Source: Afipia sp. (GTDB lineage Bacteria > Pseudomonadota > Alphaproteobacteria > Rhizobiales > Xanthobacteraceae). Taken from it: DNA of 12,681 nucleotides. The stretch's first letter is position 1. Each line of letters begins with the position of its first letter. The notes under the pieces are model-generated. The model was given only the letters and a program-made list of their open reading frames with translations, was not told where the DNA came from and searched no databases. The position numbers were made by a program, and so were the translations under genes. Below, in pieces: positions 1-5,426 of this stretch. The stretch is taken from the NCBI GenBank assembly GCA_026400415.1, contig JAPLPA010000275.1:7293-19973 (forward strand), written 5' to 3'.

Positions 1-732
1 CGCCAGTGCGGTCGTCTGCGTGAACAGCCCGCCCGCGATGCCGGCGTAGAATGCCGCGAATGTATAGATCGCAATCAGGCGGCGATTGACCGGAATACCG
101 ATGGCGGCGGCGCGCAGCGGATTGTTCCTGATCGCACGCAGCGACATGCCGAACGGTGAATGCACGATGCGTCGCGCGACCACAAACAAAACGAACAGCA
201 CAACGAGGCCATAGATGAATGCCGTCTTTCCGAACATGTCGAACCTGAACAGCCCAAGCACCGGCGCAATCGCGATACCCTGCAAACCATCTGAGCCGCC
301 TGTGAGCGACGAATACTGAATCGACAGCGGATAGAACATCGACGCGATGCCGAGCGTCACCATCAGGCGCGTCAGATCCGTGCCGCGAATGATGAGAAAA
401 CTCGTCAGAAATCCGAGAGCGCTCGCGACCAGCCCCGCAGCCAACAGCGCAACGATCGGCTCCTTGACGATGCCATGAAGCGCCAGCAAGCCCGCCGTAT
501 ACGCCCCCACACCGAAGAACGCCGCGTGACCGAGCGAGACGATGCCCGCATAGCCGAGGATCAAATCGAGCGAGAGCGCAAACAATCCCAACCACGCGAT
601 CTCGGTGAGGATCAGATAACGGTTCGGAAACAGAAATATCATGGCGACAGCCAATACCCAGAACACGATCTCGCTCGCGCGCCACTTTGCGAGCTGCCGC
701 AACTGATCGCCGATGGCTGGCTGATGCATCAT
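1..732 (-). CDS. livM: Branched-chain amino acid-type ABC transporter permease LivM (3' part cut by window edge)
   Basis: Second membrane permease of a Liv-type (HAAT family) ABC importer. Reading leftward from ATG at 732-730 gives 244 open codons to base 1 with no stop, so the C-terminus lies outside the window; full proteins are usually 300-360 residues. Visible hallmarks are a hydrophobic N-terminal segment (about residues 23-60), the LivM signature SLGHAAFFGVGAYTAG (about 66-81), and the cytoplasmic coupling loop SPFGMSLRAIRNNP followed by a small-residue-rich helix near residues 195-240. It starts 7 nt after the livH stop, and a GGTGAG overlapping that stop can serve as ribosome binding site, so the two permeases are probably translated together. 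A second ATG (729-727) directly follows the first. The family assignment is secure. The substrate cannot be read from the permease; amino acids, amides, urea and aromatic acids are all known for this family. Confidence 0.93.
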   Translation of the reverse strand, partial: MMHQPAIGDQLRQLAKWRASEIVFWVLAVAMIFLFPNRYLILTEIAWLGLFALSLDLILGYAGIVSLGHAAFFGVGAYTAGLLALHGIVKEPIVALLAAGLVASALGFLTSFLIIRGTDLTRLMVTLGIASMFYPLSIQYSSLTGGSDGLQGIAIAPVLGLFRFDMFGKTAFIYGLVVLFVLFVVARRIVHSPFGMSLRAIRNNPLRAAAIGIPVNRRLIAIYTFAAFYAGIAGGLFTQTTALA

Positions 733-739
733 CGCGCGC

Positions 740-1609
740 TCACCGCGCCGCCGTGCGGCCGAACAATCCGTTCGGCTTCCACAGCAGCAGCACGATCATC
801 ATGACATAGATGACGAAGGAGCCGAGGTTCGGCACGTAATACTTGCCGGCAACATCGCCGATGCCCAGCAACAACGCTGCAAGAAATGGCCCCGTTACCG
901 TCGATGTGCCGCCGACGGAAACAACGATCAGAACGTAGATCAGGAATTTCAGCGGAAAATGCGGATCGAGACCGAGAATTTCCGCACCCAGCGCGCCGCC
1001 CAGTCCGGCAAGTCCGGATCCGAACGCAAAGGTGAATGCAAACACCTGCGGCACATTGATGCCAAGGCCAGATGCGGCGCGCGGATCGTCGACTGCCGCG
1101 CGCAGCCGTGAGCCGAAGCGCGTTTTCGACAGGATCAATTGCAGACCGAGCGTCAGCAATCCGCAGATAATAACAATCATCAGCCGATAGCGTCCGACAC
1201 CGACGCCGAACACCTCAAACTGTCCCTGCAGCATCGAAGGCAGATGAATGAACGTCTGAGACGATCCCATCACATAGTCTGTGGCGGCGACCGCCATGAA
1301 TGTCAGCCCTACCGTGAACAGCACCTGATCGAGATGGCTGCGGCTGTACATGTGCCGATAGACCGCACGCTCCATCACCACGCCGAGCAATGCGCTTACG
1401 AAAAAAGCGATCGGCAGCCCCGCAAAAAACGGCAGGCCATAGCGATTGACTAGGATGGCGCAGACATAGCCGCCCGCCATTGCGAATGCGCCATGCGCGA
1501 GATTGACGAAATTCATCAACCCCATCGTCACAGCCAATCCGCACGCCAGCACGAACAGCAGCATGCCGTAGGCAACGCCGTCGAACAGGATGGTGAAGAG
1601 GCTGGTCAT
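740..1609 (-). CDS. livH: Branched-chain amino acid-type ABC transporter permease LivH
   Basis: First inner-membrane permease of the leftward importer, 289 residues, the usual length. The N-terminal part has the LivH pattern LACGLAVTMGLMNFVNLAHG followed by FAMAGGY (about residues 21-48). There are about eight hydrophobic segments. The coupling loop TRFGSRLRAAVDDP and the following GLGINVPQVFAFTFAFGSG lie near residues 163-200, and the protein ends with the common KPNGLFGR motif. It pairs with LivM, which begins 7 nt downstream, and should form a heterodimer with it, energised by ATPases encoded beyond the left edge. The start ATG (1609-1607) has no good Shine-Dalgarno sequence. It lies 67 nt after the SBP stop, behind a hairpin with a U-run, so permease mRNA is probably less abundant than SBP mRNA. 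The reading frame looks intact, unlike the SBP gene upstream. Confidence 0.95.
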   Translation of the reverse strand: MTSLFTILFDGVAYGMLLFVLACGLAVTMGLMNFVNLAHGAFAMAGGYVCAILVNRYGLPFFAGLPIAFFVSALLGVVMERAVYRHMYSRSHLDQVLFTVGLTFMAVAATDYVMGSSQTFIHLPSMLQGQFEVFGVGVGRYRLMIVIICGLLTLGLQLILSKTRFGSRLRAAVDDPRAASGLGINVPQVFAFTFAFGSGLAGLGGALGAEILGLDPHFPLKFLIYVLIVVSVGGTSTVTGPFLAALLLGIGDVAGKYYVPNLGSFVIYVMMIVLLLWKPNGLFGRTAAR

Positions 1610-1624
1610 GGCGCGATGCTATCT

Positions 1625-1657
1625 AAAAATTATGCCCGGCACAAAACCGGGCATAAT
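1625..1657 (-). terminator. Rho-independent terminator or attenuator between SBP and livH
   Basis: On the minus strand an 11-bp perfect stem, ATTATGCCCGG pairing with CCGGGCATAAT, encloses a 7-nt loop (TTTTGTG) and runs directly into five T (1629-1625). This is a textbook intrinsic terminator shape. It lies 19 nt after the SBP stop and upstream of livH in the same direction. In Liv operons such elements usually cause partial termination and mRNA 3'-end protection, so that SBP exceeds permease; that role is inferred here. Strong termination would instead require a separate promoter for livH, which I do not see clearly. Confidence 0.75.
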
Positions 1658-1676
1658 GTCCATATCGTCGCGGCAC

Positions 1677-2853
1677 TTACTTCTTTGTCTTGCCGGGGTC
1701 CTTCACCGCCTCGAAGGTCTGGAATTCGACGTTGTAGAGTTCGCCGTCCTTCTTCTCGACCTTGCGGATGTAAATGTTCTGCACGATGTCGCGCGTGTCG
1801 GGATCAATCGAGATCGGCCCGCGCGGGCTTTCCCACTTCATGCCCTTCATCGCTTCCACAAGCGCCGTGCCATCGGTCTTGCCGCCGGTCATTTTTAGCG
1901 CCTCATAGATCAGATGAATGCCGTCATAGCCGCTGACCGCCATGAAGCCGGGGCGCTGACCGAACATCTTCTTGTAGGCCGCCACGAAATCCTTGTTCAT
2001 CTGCGAATTGTGATCAGCCGAGTAAAGATGCGCCGTGACGGTGCCGAGTGCCGCATCGCCCATGCCGTTAAGAAGATCGTCGTCCATCACGTCCGTCCAT
2101 CACGGCACCCGGCCCGATCACCTTGATGTTGGTGAGGCCGCGTTCGGCATATTGCTTCATGAAATTGCCGCCCTGTCCGGCGGGCACGAACACAAACATC
2201 GCGTCGGGACTGGAATCCTTCATGCGTTGCAGAAACGGCGCGAAATCCGGATTGGCCAGCGGTACTTTCACTTCCTCAACGACCTGCCCGCCACCTGCGG
2301 TGAAACGTTCCTTGAAGAAATTCAGCGCGTCGTTGCCCGGCGCGTAGTCAGAGGTGAGCGTTGCGACTTTCTTGATTCCGTTTTTTGCCGCCCAGTCGCC
2401 GATGATGGTGGACGATTGCGCCAGCGTGAACGAGGTGCGCACGATGTAAGGCGAACGCTCAGTGATGATCGACGTACCTGCCGCCATGACGATCTCGGGA
2501 ATCTTCGCTTCGGTCGCAAGCGGTGCCGCAGCCAGTGCCGCAGGCGTCACGCCGAAACCGGCGATGAAGGACACCTTGTCGTTGACGATCAATTCCTGCG
2601 CGGCGCGCTTGGTGTTGTCCGGCACCGCGCCGTCATCTTTCAGAATGACTTCGATCTTCTTGCCCGCGACGGTGTCGCCCTTCTGCGACATATAAAGCTT
2701 GATCGCATTGTCGATCTGCTTGCCGGTCGAGGCCTGCCCCCCGGTCATCGGCAGGATCAGGCCGATCTTCACGCTCTCTTGTGCACGCGCAGTAGCGGTT
2801 GCCATCGCCAGCGATGCAGCAGCGATCAGCAAGCTCTTTCCGTAAATTGCCAT
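1677..2853 (-). pseudogene. Periplasmic substrate-binding protein of Liv-type ABC importer, frameshifted
   Basis: A Peripla_BP_6 / LivK-type binding protein split into two frames. The N-terminal part (2853 to 2068, 261 codons) has a Sec signal peptide (MAIYGKSLL, hydrophobic core, likely cleavage ARA|QES at 24/25) and family motifs KIGLILPMTGGQA and FIAGFGVTPAA. It ends with an unrelated tail GRDGRRSS. The C-terminal part (2090 to 1677) continues the family sequence with MDDDLLNGMGDAALG and later FMAVSGYDGIHLIYEAL. The frames meet at an 11-bp direct repeat with a 13-nt period. Removing 13 nt joins GPGAVM to DDDLLNG and gives 387 residues, the normal family length. A good ribosome site (AAGGGAG) precedes ATG 2853. 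The C-terminal frame begins at GTG/ATG codons (2090, 2087), but without a signal peptide it could not make a working periplasmic protein. The decay looks recent because both halves are otherwise clean. An assembly error is possible but less likely given the duplication signature. Confidence 0.85.
2081..2104. repeat. 11-bp direct repeat, period 13, at the SBP frameshift
   Basis: The sequence CGTCCATCACG occurs at 2081-2091 and again at 2094-2104, separated by 2 nt. On the coding (minus) strand this is CGTGATGGACG twice. A 13-nt gain at this site explains the +1 frame change in the substrate-binding protein gene. It is the size and type of event expected from replication slippage, and loss of one period would restore the frame. 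Confidence 0.85.
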
Positions 2854-2905
2854 GGATCATCTCCCTTTGATCGGTTGAGCGCTTATGCGCCTTTTATTGC
2901 CAATT

Positions 2906-2934
2906 TCGATATCGCCGGATGGTTGATGTGTCAA
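2906..2934 (-). promoter_or_regulatory. Probable sigma70-type promoter for the SBP-livH-livM operon
   Basis: On the minus strand a perfect -35 box TTGACA (2934-2929) is followed after 17 nt by TATCGA (2911-2906), a fair -10 box. Transcription would start about 45 nt upstream of the SBP ATG at 2853, which has an AAGGGAG ribosome site. The -35 box lies inside the palindrome at 2922-2935, so a bound regulator would block it. This is predicted from sequence only. Confidence 0.45.
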
Positions 2935-2935
2935 C
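2922..2935. promoter_or_regulatory. Palindrome in the divergent promoter region, candidate MarR operator
   Basis: GTTGA-TGTG-TCAAC is a perfect inverted repeat with 5-nt arms and a 4-nt centre. It lies between the divergent SBP and marR-type genes and covers the predicted -35 elements on both strands. MarR-family dimers typically bind short palindromes of this kind in such intergenic regions and repress both sides. Assignment to this MarR gene is inference from position and symmetry. Confidence 0.45.
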
Positions 2936-2950
2936 GACACTATATATTAT
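2923..2950 (+). promoter_or_regulatory. Possible promoter for the marR-type gene
   Basis: TTGATG (2923-2928) and TATTAT (2945-2950) are separated by 16 nt on the plus strand, in an AT-rich patch (tatatattat) that stands out against the GC-rich surroundings. Transcription would begin near 2957, leaving a leader of about 55 nt before the ATG at 3013. The -35 box overlaps the palindrome at 2922-2935, which would allow autoregulation. Sequence-only prediction. Confidence 0.4.
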
Positions 2951-3012
2951 CGGCATGTGACCGGCCTCGCGGGGCGAACTCCCATTCGCCGATTTTGGAT
3001 TGGACAATCAAT

Positions 3013-3544
3013 ATGCCTGACAGGCAACCGGTGATCGATCACGACCGCTATATTCCGGCGCTCCTCCTGTTCGTTGCCAACAAGCTCGCGAGCGGCGCGT
3101 CGAATACCTATCGGCGGCTGTTCGGTGTCGGAGTTACGGAGTGGCGCATTTTGTCGCTGCTTGCGAACGAGCCGGATTGCTCCGCCCAGCGCATCAGCCA
3201 GTTTTTCGATCTCGACAAGGCTTTGGTCAGCCGCACGCTTCAGGTCATGGCCAAGTCCCAGATCATCGCGATCGATTTCGATCCCTATCGGCGCCGGACG
3301 ATCAATCTGACTCGCGCTGGCGCGACAGCAGCGGCTGCTGACGGGATTTTCCGCCGCCGAGATCGACACGCTGGCCGGATATCTGGGCCGTCTGCTGGTT
3401 CAGGTCACGACATTGAATGCGCAGGACCTGAAACTTCGACAGGATGCGCAACGACCGTCCGGCAAAACCAAGGTGCGCAAGAGAGCCGTATCCCGGCCCG
3501 TCAAAAAGCGGCCATTTGAAAAACTCAACGCCACGCGCCGCTAG
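3013..3544 (+). pseudogene. MarR-family transcriptional regulator, frameshifted in C-terminal region
   Basis: The first frame from ATG 3013 gives a clear MarR winged helix: VGVTEWRILSLLANEPDCSA, then QRISQFFDLDKALVSRTLQVM (recognition helix) and the wing DPYRRRTINLTRAG. After LTRAG (codons 3307-3321) this frame degenerates into an arginine- and serine-rich tail ending at 3519. In a second frame the family-like C-terminus appears: ALARQQRLLTGFSAAEIDTL and onward to a basic tail, ending with TAG 3542-3544. The frames meet in GCGCTGGCG (3314-3322), which encodes both the end of LTRAG and the ALA of the next helix. MarR proteins normally have about 10-13 residues between these motifs, so a small deletion between short repeats probably removed them and shifted the frame. 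The DNA-binding domain is still encoded, but the C-terminal dimerisation helix is lost in the first frame. It is divergent from the SBP and so probably controlled that importer. A 168-residue altered protein may still be made. Confidence 0.75.
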
Positions 3545-3563
3545 GGCACGATCCAAGGTTATT

Positions 3564-4427
3564 CTAGTCGGTGAACACCACGGTCTTGCGGCCGTTGAGG
3601 ATCACGCGGTCCTCGAGGTGATAACGCATCGCGCGGGCCAGTACGCGTCGCTCGATGTCAGTGCCCTTGCGGACCAGATTTTCCGGCGAGTCGCGATGGC
3701 TGATGCGCTCGACGTCCTGCTCGATGATCGGGCCTTCATCGAGATCGCTTGTCACGTAATGCGCGGTCGCGCCGATCAGCTTGACGCCGCGCTCATGCGC
3801 CTGGTGATAGGGCTTGGCACCCTTGAAGCCCGGCAGAAACGAATGATGGATGTTGATGCAACGGCCGGACAATTTTCCGGCGAAGTCTTCCGACAAGACT
3901 TGCATATAACGCGCCAGAACGACGAGGTCGGTTTTGGTGTCCTGAATCAATTTCCAGATCGCGCCTTCCTGTTCGGCCTTGGTGTCGCGCGTCACGGGAA
4001 GATAATGAAACGGCACGCCGGTGAAATCGATGCCGCTGTAAGTCTCCTGCGGATGGTTGGAGACGATAGCGGTCGGCACCATCGGCAGTTCGTCGCGCCG
4101 CCATCGGTATAAAATGTCAGCAAGGCAATGATCGAATTTCGAGACCATTAGCAGAACGCGCTGATGCGCGGACCGGTCGCGGATCGTCCAATTCATCCCG
4201 AAAGGTGCGGCGATAACGCCAAAGCCGGCGCGCAGGAAATTGACGTCGATGTTCACACCCTGCGCGTCGAACATCACCCGCATGAAGAAATTGCCGGTCT
4301 CAATGTCATTATATTGCTGCGCGTCGAGAATGTTCTGTCCGTTGGCGAACAGGAAGGTCGTCACAGCGGAGACGATGCCGGGACGATCTGGACACGAGAG
4401 GGTCAGGACGAATTGCTGCGCGGGCAT
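3564..4427 (-). CDS. purU: Formyltetrahydrofolate deformylase PurU
   Basis: Hydrolyses 10-formyl-tetrahydrofolate to formate and tetrahydrofolate in the cytoplasm. This balances the one-carbon pool and can supply formate for purine synthesis or oxidation. The 287-residue protein has an N-terminal ACT domain (about residues 6-80, beginning FVLTLSCPDRPGIVSAV) and a C-terminal formyltransferase-fold domain (about 90-287). By comparison with the related PurN, catalytic residues are N192 and H194 in NIHHSFLPG and D230 in LDEGPII. I start at ATG 4427 (MPAQQFVL) because family members begin there; an upstream in-frame ATG at 4460 would add 11 residues (MIRRLRLEKRP). Neither start has a strong ribosome site. 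It ends 19 nt from the marR-type remnant, convergent with it, and is divergent from the HemD-like gene across about 160 nt in which I see no convincing promoter. The reading frame is intact and of normal length. Confidence 0.95.
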   Translation of the reverse strand: MPAQQFVLTLSCPDRPGIVSAVTTFLFANGQNILDAQQYNDIETGNFFMRVMFDAQGVNIDVNFLRAGFGVIAAPFGMNWTIRDRSAHQRVLLMVSKFDHCLADILYRWRRDELPMVPTAIVSNHPQETYSGIDFTGVPFHYLPVTRDTKAEQEGAIWKLIQDTKTDLVVLARYMQVLSEDFAGKLSGRCINIHHSFLPGFKGAKPYHQAHERGVKLIGATAHYVTSDLDEGPIIEQDVERISHRDSPENLVRKGTDIERRVLARAMRYHLEDRVILNGRKTVVFTD

Positions 4428-4586
4428 GGGACGCTTTTCGAGTCGGAGACGGCGTATCATGCTCTAGCATCGCCGCAAGGCTTTCGCCAATTCCATGCGG
4501 AAAAACAGGCTGGCACCCAATGGCGGGCCGCAATAGTGTGGCCGCGAATTCGACTTTGGTCGATGTTTCGCGATGGAATGAGAGAC

Positions 4587-5426
4587 ATGAGCGGCAGACT
4601 GAACGGCTATCGAATTCTGATTCTGGAGACGCGCGAGGAAGCACAATTCTCGCGCCTGCTTCAGGAACAGGGTGCCGATGTTTTACAATGTCCGATGTTC
4701 GCGATTCACGACGCGCCCGATCCCGCCCCCGTCGAGGCATGGATACGTCTCTTTATTCAGCAGCCGTTCGACGATCTGGTTCTGATGACCGGCGAAGGCT
4801 TACGCCGGTTATTGAAAGTCGCCAGGCGAATGGGTGTCGAGCAGGATTTTATCGCGGCTGTGGCAAAGCCGCGCAAATTCGCACGCGGCCCGAAGCCGGT
4901 GAAAGCGTTGCGCGAGATCGGGCTTGAGGCTCAGGTCTTGACCGAAACGCCGACGTCCGAGGGCATCTCCGCGATGCTGTCGCGCGAGGATATAAAGGGT
5001 CATCGCGTCGGGCTGCAGCTTTATCCCGACAAGGATCACGCAAAACTCATCGCAGCTATCACTTCGCGCGGCGCATACGTCGAAACCGTGTTGCCATACA
5101 TCTACGATCCAAAGGCCGCAGATACCAACATCGTCACAGCCATCGGCGAGATGGCGAACCATCGCATAGATGCGATTGCGCTGACGAGTTCAGGTCAGGT
5201 GCGGCGGCTATTTGATGTCGCGAAAGAACACGGTTGCGAGGACAAGTTGCGTATTGGGCTTGCCGACACACCGATTGCGTCCGTCGGCCCCATCGTCTCC
5301 GAAGAATTGCGCGCAAATGGACTCCACACCGATATCTATCCAGCTAACGACTCCTTCTTCATGAAACCTCTCATCAGCGCAATGGCATCAAACCTGAACA
5401 AAGCTCCACCGCGCGTGGCGAAATGA
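4587..5426 (+). CDS. HemD-like (uroporphyrinogen-III synthase family) protein
   Basis: A 279-residue protein with the two-lobed HEM4 (PF02602) pattern. It opens with GYRILILETREEAQFSRLLQEQG. The first lobe has FDDLVLMTGEGLRRLL where standard enzymes have a TSANGV-like loop. The second lobe has HRVGLQLYPDKDHAKLIAAI, then IDAIALTSSGQVRRLFDVA and IASVGPIVSEELRANGL. These last motifs are typical of the family, including the HemD-like paralogs that are not dedicated to haem synthesis. True HemD cyclises hydroxymethylbilane to uroporphyrinogen III. With no other tetrapyrrole gene nearby, and with its stop overlapping the start of a CoA-transferase gene (ATGA, 5423-5426), a paralog with another role is plausible. 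The start ATG 4587 is chosen for the GAGAG just upstream; in-frame ATGs at 4563 and 4578 are alternatives. Function beyond the family is unknown. Confidence 0.8.
   Translation: MSGRLNGYRILILETREEAQFSRLLQEQGADVLQCPMFAIHDAPDPAPVEAWIRLFIQQPFDDLVLMTGEGLRRLLKVARRMGVEQDFIAAVAKPRKFARGPKPVKALREIGLEAQVLTETPTSEGISAMLSREDIKGHRVGLQLYPDKDHAKLIAAITSRGAYVETVLPYIYDPKAADTNIVTAIGEMANHRIDAIALTSSGQVRRLFDVAKEHGCEDKLRIGLADTPIASVGPIVSEELRANGLHTDIYPANDSFFMKPLISAMASNLNKAPPRVAK

Noticed and set aside
475..804. Plus-strand frame opposite livM/livH
   Set aside because: Shadow of the minus-strand permease genes; charged, repetitive translation with no recognisable domain.
1677..2853. Programmed ribosomal frameshifting in the SBP gene
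   Set aside because: No slippery heptamer or downstream structure is evident at the junction, and the 13-nt repeat period explains the frame change directly.
2035..3012. Long plus-strand open frame running into the MarR-type gene
   Set aside because: It is antisense to the substrate-binding protein gene, its translation is low-complexity and Arg/His-rich, and the MarR homology begins only at ATG 3013.
4164..4586. N-terminal extension of the HemD-like frame
   Set aside because: It lies antisense to purU and has no family similarity; HEM4-type sequence begins at GYRILIL just after ATG 4587.
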